A stretch of 60,000 bases of DNA from Symsagittifera roscoffensis. Lineage: Eukaryota; Xenacoelomorpha; Acoela; Convolutidae. Positions 9,968-19,153 of this stretch are shown here, in pieces. The stretch covers positions 48,219,467 through 48,279,466 of the forward strand of contig NC_087070.1 in assembly GCF_963678635.1 (NCBI RefSeq). The letters are read 5' to 3'. The translations under genes were made by a program, and so were the position numbers. Each line of letters begins with the position of its first letter. Within the stretch, counting starts at the first letter, position 1. The notes beneath the pieces were generated by a model. That model had not been told where the DNA came from and made no database searches. It worked only from the letters and a program-made list of their open reading frames with translations.

Positions 9968-10740
9968 TCTCTATTTGTCATTTCTCAATGCCTATACACT
10001 TAACTCAATTGTTAGTGACCTTATAGTTTTATTAACAATAATAATGACACAACACAAAAAACTTCACAAGATTCTATTAAATAGTGACCACGAGTCCCTG
10101 TATGTTATCAGAGTACAGTTTGTATAAAATTTATTCACACTAACCGATTATCGGTCGTAAGATTTGAAAACTAGCACAATATGATGTTATCAGTCAATTT
10201 AAAAGATAGTGTACTCACTACCCAATCAAGCACAGTTTACGTTGATTTAAAATCAAAAACAAAAAATTATATATAATGACAGAATATTAATGCCTCTATG
10301 ACAAAAACGTATGTGTAGTGTACTTTTAGTCTGTCGTAGTACAATAGTCGAACTTGTCTTTTAACGAAAAAGCTTTCCCTGCTCGGTGCTGCACCAAACA
10401 GACAAAACTTTGAAGGCAGTAATTTTCTCAAGTGGGCGTCTATTGCACCCACCGAGTACTGTGTTACCTATCTGCCTTCGGACTGCCCGAGCTAGACCTA
10501 CTAAAATCCTCAGGGCAGTCACTTTTCACAAAAACGTATTATTTTACAATCCACACCAATGAATCACGCTCTTTTTAGTTTAGACTTAGTGTCGCGAATA
10601 TCCGAGTTCGGACCTGTTTTGTTTTGGTCTGGTTCTTATTGAAAGGCAAGTTAGCAGTGCAGTCACTGATTCCTAGCCTGTGTGCTAATAACCTAATACC
10701 TCTCACTTTAGTCTTTCTTCCGTCTACCTAAGTCCTTTAA
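9968..10740 (-). other. F1a 5' leader
   Basis: Non-coding, AT-rich DNA between the first gag ATG and the CCTTCCGGATT region. It contains the RNA module at 10412-10520. Just downstream of the module (sense direction) is a small hairpin GGTGC/GCACC at 10385-10395. I found no clear primer-binding site or LTR edge. Confidence 0.5.
10412..10520 (-). other. Structured RNA module, copy c (F1a leader)
   Basis: Read on the minus strand. Stem I is GACTGCCC (520-513) with GGGCAGTC (488-481), extended inside by GAG/CTC (511-509 are CTC on the plus strand, 491-489 GAG). One base later, stem II is GAAGGCAG (479-472) with CTGCCTTC (419-412). Inside stem II, CTC/GAG (456-454 with 429-427) closes a helix GTGGGTG (452-446) with CGCCCAC (438-432). 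That helix includes a U-G pair that would be a C-A mismatch on the other strand. The same layout occurs at 15175-15288 and 15360-15476 with different bases in the stems. Confidence 0.75.
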
Positions 10741-11010
10741 TAAAATAATACCCCTCCGGATTGGCACAAATAGGACCCTTCCGGACTAACAAAATCTAGA
10801 CCCTTCCGGATTGGGACCCCTCCGAGTTAGTTAACACAAGACCCCTCCGGATTCGGACCCCTCCGAATTAGCAACTATAAGACCCCTCCTGATTCGGACC
10901 CCTCCTAACTTGAAAAAATTTTGACCCCTCCGGATTGGGAGCCCTCCGGTTTCGTAAAAGTAGCTTTTCGGAGATTTCCTTCTTTCAACCTATACCCCTC
11001 CGGATACGCT
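10741..11010. repeat. Cluster of ACCCCTCCGGATTGG-like repeats
   Basis: About ten direct, imperfect copies of ACCC(C/T)TCCGGATT lie in 270 bp (for example near 10754, 10803, 10842, 10925, 10996; several degraded to CCGAGTT or CTGATT). Further copies are near 11565, 12040, 12280 and 12310. No coding sequence is seen here. Confidence 0.8.
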
Positions 11011-13312
11011 CTCCGATGCAATTTTGGTTTTTCAATTAACTAGGAAGGGTATGAAAAAGGGTTGAAGTTGAACTTCCGGGTTGAAGTTAAGCCTCTTATT
11101 TGACAATTCGCTCGATTAAGGTTTTGCTGTGCCCCTAGCCTTCCCTTTTCGTCTGGAACAGCCTAGAGTTACTTTATTCAACCGCTATTACCTTTTGGTA
11201 GGGGTATAAGGGCTTTTCTAAAAATTTTTTATAAAACGTGAAGGGTGTACCCTTCCAAATTGAGGAATTTGCTAAAAATAGTCTCAAAAAAATTTCACGC
11301 TTACTTTTCCGAAAAACTTTTGTCCCTATCAGTAAGCTCGGCTAATTTCTGATCTATTGGTACCAAGATCAACTGGATCTGTTCAGTCGTCGAAAAGTTA
11401 TTAGCCCTAAAATTTATTGATCCCTAAAATATTAGCCCTAAAAGTTATCGACCTAAAATTTATTGATCCGAGCTCAGAAGGCTTATACTCTTCTAGTTCA
11501 ATGCAAAAGACCCGATCTAAAACGCTTTAGTTGAAAAAATTTGCGAAAAACTATGCTACCTGTACCCTCCGGATTGATGAATCCACCAAATCAAACACGT
11601 TAAGTTCGATTTCTCTGCAACCGGGAAGGCTTTTGGGTAGCGAGTTATAAAACTTGTAGATTCACTAGTGGACATTGTCCGAACAACTATTTTTACTGTT
11701 GTAACTCAAAAATTTCAAAAAATTTTCTGAATTTTTAGTGTTTCGGTTTCTCAAAAACCACGAAAATTCAATTTTTGGTTCCAAAATAGTTCCAACCACT
11801 TCCGAACTAAACTTAACCGGTTCTATCTATTATGGTAGTGCAGTTACGATGTAACACACTACTTTAGCGCTTTTTTCCGTTTCAAAAAATATCGATATTT
11901 CAAAAATCGCGACTTGTGGGGGGATCAAAATATCGCTATTTTGACCCTAAAAACCGGTCTGTTTTCGTTGTTTTTCACTGAAAAACGATATAAGACTATT
12001 AATATAGGCTATATAATTAAAAATATTAGTAATACTATACCCCTCCGGGTTTGTTTAATATCCGAATTAAGGTGCTTAACTCGGATATTCGCAGTTCGGT
12101 GAAGGGTCACTACAGTGCAGTACTGTCGAGCCCCCCACAGATTACTATCCTACTTTTTGTACCAAAAGGGATACAAAACTTGTTAACGATACCCAACAGC
12201 CGACTGTTGTTGTCGTTGAGCCACTTCTTGTCACTCCTTGTACTGCTTGCCGGATCAGTCTTCTTCACTAATCCCGAGACCCCTCCGGATTGAGCGCCAA
12301 TCAGCAGACCATTCCGGATTGAGTGCCAATTAGCATTAACGTGCTTAAATACTCAAATAACCTTACAGTACAAGCCTCACAAACGGGCCACAAAATTGAT
12401 CGTAACAATCCTGATTGATATAAATGCCTGTAACAACAATATATCTATCAACAACAAACGGGGGGGTCGGATCACATCTTGTCTGGGGGGATGATTTCTA
12501 CTGATTTTTTTACTTTTTTTTTTTACTGTTTTTGGTTTTTTTGGTTATTTTTCTTGGGTACTATACTACTTTTTGTTTGGTTTTATATATATCTTTAAGT
12601 GTTTTTGGTCACGAACCTCTCAGGGAACGAGGGAATAGCCGATCCCCCCACCCTTCCTGATTCGTGAATTTTCGGTCTTAACTAAGTTAAAAAGCTATTC
12701 ACGGTAATCCGGAAGGGTTCCGAATTTTAGGCCTATTAAGGGCGTTAATGTGAGCATCCGCTCGGCGTGGAGTGCTCGTTAACGGTTCTGCCGGTCATGA
12801 TGTTAAAAAAGAATAACACCCAGGAGCGCCATAAAAACATCTATGTAACATTCGCCCGGAAGATACATATCGACGGAAAATAAAACTAAGTCCTAAGACG
12901 ACTGGCTAACGTCTAAACAGAACTTTATATGCTTTTCACCGTCTCTACCAAGCCAGTACTTTTGGTGGTCTTTTCTAACATCGGGTCGACAAAAAACGTT
13001 ACTGCTTTCGGCTTCGGTCAAAACACTCAAATTAACTTAACTACATGCAGAACTAGTGAGCTCATGGCTGGGTCTCAGTATCCCCAGACCACGAGGTCAC
13101 TCCTAAAAACAGGGCTACTACTTATTGAATTATTATTGTTTTTGTTCAGTAGATAACAATCATCATCTCCATCGAAGATGGATCAACCCTTTCCCCCAAC
13201 TCCTAGCTTCTCATCCTTATCAAAATGAATCCAGTTGTTAATTAAATTCAATTCAGGACATGACAAGAAGCTAAAAGTTTATAAAAAAGAATAAAAGTCT
13301 CAGTTCCGAAAC
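11011..13312. repeat. Non-coding stretch with CCTTCCGGATT hairpins H1 and H2
   Basis: H1 (11565-11629): CCCTCCGGATT pairs imperfectly with AACCGGGAAGG, and an inner AAATC pairs with GATTT. H2 (12651-12717): CCCTTCCTGATT pairs with AATCCGGAAGGG at 11 of 12 positions. Inside H2 are GTGAAT/ATTCAC and TTAAC/GTTAA. The rest is AT-rich with poly-T runs (12505-12600) and G/C runs near 11916, 12132 and 12465. No gene is recognised; the open frames here are short and have no protein-like character. Confidence 0.65.
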
Positions 13313-13377
13313 CCTTCCGGATTCTTGAATCCACTGAATCAAGCTCGTTAATCTTGATTTCTTCTTAATCCGGAAGG
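13313..13377. repeat. Hairpin H3, perfect 11-bp CCTTCCGGATT ends
   Basis: CCTTCCGGATT at 13313-13323 pairs perfectly with AATCCGGAAGG at 13367-13377. An inner AATCAAG (13337-13343) pairs perfectly with CTTGATT (13353-13359). The unpaired text (TGAATCCAC) is also shared with H1 at 11565-11629. Confidence 0.85.
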
Positions 13378-13412
13378 CTGTCCTCCCTCCTTCACCGTTA
13401 TCTGCAACGGCC

Positions 13413-13444
13413 TTGCAACTATTGTAGCGACACAATAGTTGCAA
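13413..13444. repeat. Perfect 13-bp hairpin with 6-nt loop
   Basis: TTGCAACTATTGT (13413-13425) is the exact reverse complement of 13432-13444. A weaker relative (ACAAC/GTTGT, then TAACTC) follows hairpin H1 near 11694-11715. The order 'CCTTCCGGATT hairpin then CAACTATT hairpin' is therefore repeated about 1.75 kb apart. Confidence 0.8.
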
Positions 13445-13637
13445 CTCGGGACGTTCTCTGCTATTCCTGCAATCTGCTGTTGTTTTTTATCACGATTCTC
13501 GTAGTTATCGTCCGCGCAACTAATGTTGTTGTGTTGTTTTCTAGCTTTTCTGCCAAAATGGCCGTTTCTGACGTTTCTCAGAAATGTTACGTAATCACTT
13601 CGAAAATTTAAAAATTAGCAATTTCCGAATCCTTCAA

Positions 13638-14101
13638 CCTTCCCGTTTTGTTCAATTGTTCAAATAACGTTCTTAATTCTTAAAAATCACTAATCCGGAA
13701 GGCTCGCTGCTAAAAATCCGAATTCTGCAGAGATTGCATTTTGGCCATTCTGGTCGAATGTTACAATATCCGAGTTTTTCCGAAGAGCAAAAAACTTTTA
13801 TATAGGGAGTAGCTACGTGTTTAGCTCCCCCTGACTAAAGAAACTCGTGAGAAAGGACTCAGTAGAAGTTGGAAAAAACGAAAATTTTTCGATTAAAATT
13901 TCGATAACTTTCCGAATTTTGTCAATCTGTTTTGGGGATCGAGTTTTTGAGTTTTTAGAGTTAGAGCAATAAACTTTTTTGTGTTAGGAGCGTGCTAGCA
14001 TAACGTGCTCGGCCGCCAGAAAAATTCTTGAGTAACCCTCCGATTAGCTCCGTGGATAGAGCTAACGACTTAAGGATTGGAAAAGGAAGGAATCGGAAGG
14101 T
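13638..14101. repeat. Hairpins H4 and H5
   Basis: H4 (13638-13702) has CCTTCCCG at its left and AATCCGGAAGG at its right. H5 (14035-14101) has ACCCTCCGATT pairing with AATCGGAAGGT at 10 of 11 positions, and an inner 7-bp TTAGCTC/GAGCTAA stem (14044-14050 with 14059-14065). The sequence between H4 and H5 is AT-rich and without recognised features. Confidence 0.7.
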
Positions 14102-14434
14102 CCAAATTTGATAGCTATTGGCCAAATTTTTGTCTCCAAACCAATTTTGGTCCAATTTTTTGCATTATTCCAGTGCCGTACAGGGCTACTACGCTCGTTT
14201 CAATTATTTTTAGGCAGTTTCAATAGGAATTGCGGAAAAAGTTTTTCAGAACCTATACAGGTGGTGAAAAAAGGCCATTTGGACAAACACGTTTTTTTGC
14301 GATTTCTCAAAGACTAGCCAACCGATTGGGATAATTTTGGTACCATAAGTCGACGTTTTGGACCACTTTTGCGGACCGCAACCGTTTTTGGGTTGATAAT
14401 CTCGGAAAATAATTTTTTTTTCGAATTTGTTGAT

Positions 14435-15150
14435 TCGGAGGGTCCAAATTACAGGGAACCCTCCGAGCGGCATAAAATTTTATAAAAATCACCTTTATAT
14501 CCTACTGGGAAGGTTGACCGTGTCAGCCAACCTAGTTTTGAGTCAGGTAGACCGCTTTTGGAGACTTTTGGTAAAATAACCCGTTTTCTTGGTTTTTGCG
14601 GAACCCTCCGGAGTAACCCTCCGGAGTGACTTAAGCCCTTTAGCAACCCTCCTTTATAGAAATTTTCCACGGGACTCTCCGAAGAAGTTAAAACAACCCC
14701 CCATAGAGCTTTTAGCTTGTTTTGACGCTTTTTGAAGCTAGTGGAAGACCCTTCTAAGTGAGGTTAAAAAATTTGAAAATTTTGGAAGAACCCTCCGGAG
14801 CATATTAAGCCTCTAATAGACCCTCCTTAGTGAGTGAAGAGGAACCCTCCGAAGTCACTTGGGTGGCTAAGGTACCCTCCGAGGTAGCCCTTTGAAGTAG
14901 GCTAAGCGTCTTAACAACCCTCCGAAGTAAACCTCCGGAGTGACTTAAACATCTTAACAACCCTCCTTGTTAGAAACTTGAGGAAACCTTCTGTGGCAAT
15001 TTGGGAAACGGAAAACATCCATTTAATTAGGATCATAGTAGGATAAGAGGCGTGCTTATTAGGATCATAGGAGCCCATTTCGACCCGGAAATTTCTGATC
15101 AACTTTGGATTCTAGATCGGGTGTATCAGAGGTGCCCGAACCAAAATTTT
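14435..15150. repeat. AACCCTCCGGAGTGAC repeat cluster
   Basis: It starts with TCGGAGGGT/ACCCTCCGA, a perfect 9-bp hairpin (14435-14443 with 14458-14466). After it come direct repeats of ACCCTCCGGAGT (14604, 14616, 14790, 14843, 14874, 14918, 14932), several followed by GTGACTTAA and CTTAACAACCCTCC. The core TCCGGA is the same as in the cluster near 10750, but the flank is AGTGAC instead of TTGG. It lies just upstream of the F1b leader. Confidence 0.75.
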
Positions 15151-15174
15151 TTTTTATTGTGATTTTGGTTGTGT

Positions 15175-15288
15175 GGTTGCCTTGAGCTTCTTAATAGGAA
15201 AATTCGGGCAATCCGGGAACAAATAAGAGAAGAACTCGGTGAGTGTATTAAGCAAATACACACTCACCTGAGAAGAAAAGTTGTTCCC
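15175..15288 (+). other. Structured RNA module, copy a (F1b leader)
   Basis: Stem I is GGTTGCCT (15175-15182) with GGGCAATC (15206-15213), including two G-U pairs. One base later, stem II is GGGAACAA (15215-15222) with TTGTTCCC (15281-15288). Inside are CTC (15235-15237)/GAG (15270-15272) and GGTGAGTGT (15238-15246) with ACACTCACC (15260-15268). All pairs are read on the sense strand of F1b. Confidence 0.8.
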
Positions 15289-15359
15289 TGCTCTCGTGCA
15301 CTTGGCGCGTTCCGGGTGTGGGGGAGCTTTTTCATAGACTTTAGAAATTTTCGATTAGA

Positions 15360-15476
15360 GGTTGCCCTGAGCTACTTAGTAGGACATCTCGGGCAATCGC
15401 AGGGCACTAGAAGAAGACCTCGGTGAGTGTATTAGGCAAATACACACTCACTTGAGATTGAGAAGACAGTGTCCTG
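15360..15476 (+). other. Structured RNA module, copy b (F1b leader)
   Basis: Stem I is GGTTGCCC (15360-15367) with GGGCAATC (15391-15398), extended by GAG (15369-15371)/CTC (15388-15390). One base later, stem II is CAGGGCACT (15400-15408) with AGTGTCCTG (15468-15476). Inside are CTC (15419-15421)/GAG (15454-15456) and GGTGAGTGT (15422-15430) with ACACTCACT (15444-15452). Compared with copy a, five of eight aligned stem II pairs differ at both bases and still pair, and one changes from A-U to G-U. Confidence 0.85.
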
Positions 15477-15747
15477 AGCTTCGTTCTTTTGGAGTGTTCC
15501 GATTGAGGCAAGTCCTTTCTTTAAGACTAAGTTTTATTTATCTATTCCTGAATCATCACTGCTTTTTACAGAAGATTTTTTGATTTTAACAAAGCAGTGA
15601 TTTAGTAAGAGTGTGGCGGTAAATTGATACTGACGAAAATTCGCTGTCACCTATAGGACATTCTTATCTGGTTATCAATTGTGTTTTGCATATTGACTAT
15701 ATCTAGTGAAAATTTTGTGATACTGTTATACGATACAACGGGATGAC
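15477..15747 (+). other. F1b leader downstream of the modules
   Basis: Non-coding. It contains an 11-bp perfect hairpin ATCACTGCTTT (15555-15565) with 15591-15601. The gag fragment begins abruptly at about 15745, in the middle of what is gag in F1a, so this junction is a deletion or rearrangement breakpoint. Confidence 0.55.
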
Positions 15748-17471
15748 ATGGATAAGAGGAGGTCGTGTGCGAATTGTGCTTCGATGGACCATCACGTTTC
15801 CGCGTGTTCTGCATACAAACAGAACATGAAGGCAATAGGCTACTTTCTCGACGACATCGCCGCGACCGACAAGGATCACGAAGAGTACGTCAGAGGGCTC
15901 ATCATGAAATATGGCCCGAGGTGCTTCTTCAGTTTTGGGATGCAGTGGCGGACGCGAAACATCCCCGCCACGAAGAGGCGCTTTCTGGTGTCAAGGCCAG
16001 TCGAGCACGTCTGATGAACGAGGCCGAGTCTCGGAGAAAGGAGACGACACCGAGCACCTTTACGACTAAGAAGGTAAAGACACTGCCTGACGAGGTGGTA
16101 GCCTCCAACCTGGAGGCAGAGTCGGCTAGCCCAATCAAGGTGGATTACGGTCTGCCGGCAAGGACAGCGTTGCAAAATGTCAAACAGGAGCTAGCCACCA
16201 AAGAAGTAAAGCAATGGGTAAGGTCGGAACTGGAGAGCACAGATCTTCGGGAAAATTTTAATATTCTGGGTAAAACGACGGAAAAAGAAGACAAAGAGGA
16301 ACCCAGGAAGCAGGGACTAAAACTGAACGTTATATCTGGTAGAACTTTCGGCATGACGAAGGAAGGGACGAAGATAATGTCCATCATCTCAGTCGCAGGA
16401 CACCAGGTGGTCAAGAACTTGAGTGAACCATCCGAGATTACACTAGTCCACCTGGACATTTATGCAGACTACCTGAGGGAGAAAGATCCCAAACTGGACT
16501 CCAGGGCAGTGCGAGCGCTGCTCACGACAGGAGGTCCGAGGCTGATGAGAGTGGATGGACATTACGTCGAAGTCCATGGCCCATACCCGATTCTAATGAA
16601 TGTGGATGGCATCAATATCTACACAAAAGCTCACGTAACTGATGCGAGTAATCAGATTGGCCGGATATACATTGCTCAAGAGGAGCTGAAGGTTAGACGA
16701 ATCGGACATAATGCCATGCTCGAACAAGATGCGGTGCACATAGGTTGGGAGGCCGATCTGTCCGCACACGTGCTGGACGTGCAAGGCAGACAACTTTCAG
16801 TAAAGGGACTGCTGGACACGGGGGCAGAGGTCAGCGTCATGCCAGTCAAAACTTGGACCGACATGGGCTTCGAGAGATCGGATCTCATACCGACAATTAT
16901 CAGGTTGGCAGCTGCCAATCAGGGAGCGATCTATGTGACTGGACGAAGCCCGATCATTTCACTGCAGCTTGGAGGAAGACATTTTTGGATGAGCTTCCTA
17001 GTAGTGGAGAACTTGGACGAATCCGATCAGTTCATCCTAGGGAGGGACTTCGTACGCAACTTTGATGTCACGATCGATCTCAAGGACGGGTTGATTAGGA
17101 TCAAGGATCCTGAGAGAACGTATGAAAAGAAACCCCTTAATAAGATCTTAATTAACCAGGCCAAGGTGCCGATTTTTCTGGATCGAAGAGTTAAATTGAA
17201 ACCAAACCCAGCCGTAATAGCGACGTTTAGGATGAGGAACTTGAATAAACTCAGCAATGACAGACAGGTGTGTCTGGTACCAAATCCAAACAGTAAAAGC
17301 TCGGCTATTTTAGGAAGAAGCTTCTCACTCACTCAGAGCGGACTGTGTGTGAGTGTGTTATTGAACACAGAAGCAACAACAGTGACAATACAGAGGGGAA
17401 AGAAACTTGGCTATGCTTTTCCTCTGAACACAGACTTTCAGAGTGTGGAGAACTTGAAAAAATTGATGTAA
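15748..17471 (+). pseudogene. F1b gag C-terminus and protease
   Basis: The frame from 15748 holds the first zinc knuckle (CANCASMDHHVSAC). Near 15930 a 38-nt deletion removes the second knuckle and shifts the frame. The new frame then runs from FWDAVADAKHPRHEEALSGV to 17471. It carries the conserved LNVISGRTFGM and ADYLREKDPK blocks, then the protease with LLDTGAEVSVMPVKTW (catalytic DTG) and FILGRDFVRNFD. It also has the linker IQRGKKLGYA. A frameshift near 17460 passes to the RT frame. It is about 65-70% identical to F1a over this part by eye. Confidence 0.8.
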
Positions 17472-18428
17472 CTAAATGTCCCTTCCATGCGAACCAACAA
17501 TGTATATTGAAGAGAGTAAATGAATTGAAGTCTTCTAGGAAATTGTTTTCAATGAAGTCGGAAACAGATGATGGGTTGTCTAGTTGTTCCAACTTTCCCG
17601 AGAGACCGACAGAAACAGAGTTAGCAGCGAATAAACCAGTCCTACCTGAGATAGAACATTTGAGGGGTAAAATATCAGACAAGGAACTAGATTCGCTCAG
17701 GGCGGTGCTAAGTCGGAACGCAGACGTTTTTTCGAAACATAAGGCCGATATAGGTTGCTGTAATTTTGTAGAACACGAAATTGAGATAGAAGAGGGCTTG
17801 GTACCTCATAGGGAAGAAGCGAGAAGAATGACCCCTCACAAGTCAGACGCGTGCAGGAAGGAAATCGAGATGTTAATGGAGTATGACATGATTGAGCCGT
17901 CGAAGTCCCCGTGGGCTTGTGGCGTGGTCATGGCGAAAAAGAAAGGGGCAACTCAGGTTTTGTTGACATTTCCGTTATCTGAACGCAGTGCCTATAAAGG
18001 ACGCATACCCGATTCCCCGTATCGATGAGAGCCTATCCAAGCTGGGAGACGCGAAGTTCTTCACGACGTTAGATTTGGGCTCTGCGTTCTGGCAAGTGCC
18101 ACTCCGAAAGCAAGATCGCGAAAAAACGGGCTTCGCGTGCGAGCTGGGATTGTTCCAGTGGAAGAGGATGCCATTCGGATTGTGCAACGCGACGGCCACA
18201 TTCCAGCGACTGATGGCCCAGGCACTCACGAGCGTGACTAAGAAATACGGGAATTTCATCATGTGTTATGTCGATGATGTCGTGATTGCAACATCAACCT
18301 TCGAGGACCACATAGAGAGGTTGGATGAGGTGTTTACTTGCATGAAGCAGGCGGGCCTGAAATGTAAACCCTCTAACTGTGAAATCCTCAGAGACTCCAT
18401 AAAGTATCTGGGCCGCCTGGTGGATTAG
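17465..18428 (+). pseudogene. pol: F1b reverse transcriptase (no thumb or RNase H)
   Basis: Two frames (to 18028, and 17988-18428) joined by a frameshift near 17960. They carry the NADVFSKHKADIGCCNF linker, then RT with FTTLDLGSAFW, PFGLCNATATF and the catalytic YVDD (about 18268-18279). The frame ends in TAG at 18426-18428, where F1a has an Arg codon, and about 35 bp further similarity to F1a stops within the EAVE block. The thumb and RNase H of F1a have no counterpart, so this copy could not have supplied a working RT. Confidence 0.8.
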
Positions 18429-19150
18429 CATGGAGTGAGACCAGATCCTGAAGCGGTCGAGGAGAGCGTGTCCTAGTGTCCGCGAGATTATCTCCACGTT
18501 TTATATAGAACCATTCCTTCACAGTTGTGAGTTCTTTTTTTTTCAGAAAGACGGTTTGCGACAAAAGTCCTTAATTCGTCGACGTGGTGTTATCGGTTCA
18601 CAAAGAAGGTGCTGGTTACATTGATTGAAAGTGCCCGTAGTATATCTTCCTTCAACTTGGATGCCTGCAAGACTGCATGTAACTTGTCCGGGGAGAGGTT
18701 GTTTAGACAACTGAGGGGTAGAATGTTGTCAGGGGAGTCGGATTAGAGGCAACCGAGGGACAGAGTTTTGTCCGGGAAGTCGAGAAACATCTCAGACAAC
18801 TTGGAATATGATGCTGGGGAATCAGTCGGCTCAAGTGATGACTCGAGCCCCCAGTCCTGGGACAATACATCTGAAACAACTTCCAATTCCGATATATCGG
18901 AGATCGCGATCCACTGGACCGAGAAATGCATCAGTATCCACACAGGGACAGGTACACCTCAGATGAAGAGGGCACTGTGGTAGACAATGCCGCGGATGAG
19001 CTCGAGCTGATAGCAGTTTCGAAACGCCCCACCAAATTACTACCACACGGTACAGTCGTCCGTACTAATCTGGAGCCATCCGTTCAGGAAGCAACACCCT
19101 TGAAGAAGATATGGTGTGTTAAGTTGATGGACGATGCTCATGCTCGGTAA
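18429..19150 (+). pseudogene. F1b remnant of the spacer between RT and integrase
   Basis: From 18465 to about 18680 I see no similarity to F1a. From 18684 the repeat-bearing spacer resumes. TTGTCCGGGGAG (18684-18695), TTGTCAGGGGAG (18726-18737) and TTGTCCGGGAAG (18768-18779) are exactly 42 bp apart and encode LSGE, LSGE and LSGK. After these comes Ser/Asp-rich sequence ending in VVRTNLEPSVQEATPLKK, which matches the end of the F1a spacer. The next codon is TGG, where F1a has its TGA. Confidence 0.7.
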
Positions 19151-19153
19151 ATA

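Larger units (their letters stand above)
1..10740 (-). mobile_element. F1a: giant Ty3/gypsy-type element, left-truncated by window edge
   Basis: Reading on the minus strand from about 10520, the order is structured leader, gag, protease, RT, RNase H, acidic spacer, integrase ends, macro-like domain, untranslated spacer, start of ORF2. The gag-pol-macro part was probably one long ORF. It is now cut by in-frame stops (codons at 9530-9532, 8825-8827, 7517-7519, 3103-3105, 1916-1918) and by frameshifts near 6705, 6010, 5640, 1500 and 365. The integrase core is deleted around 2640-2770. I could not delimit LTRs. It is the same family as the plus-strand copy at 15160-32250 and the minus-strand relict at 50850-57424. 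The order of domains in pol (RT, RNase H, IN) and the motifs are those of Ty3/gypsy (Metaviridae); the extra domains are not standard for that group. Confidence 0.85.

Noticed and set aside
12929-13156. 75-codon ORF in the CCTTCCGGATT block
   Set aside because: Isolated, low complexity, with no conserved text; expected by chance in AT-rich DNA of this length.
14044-14101. A tRNA-like text (TTAGCTCCGTGGATAGAGCTAA resembles a D arm)
   Set aside because: There is no matching acceptor stem, anticodon arm or T arm; the pairing is explained by hairpin H5.
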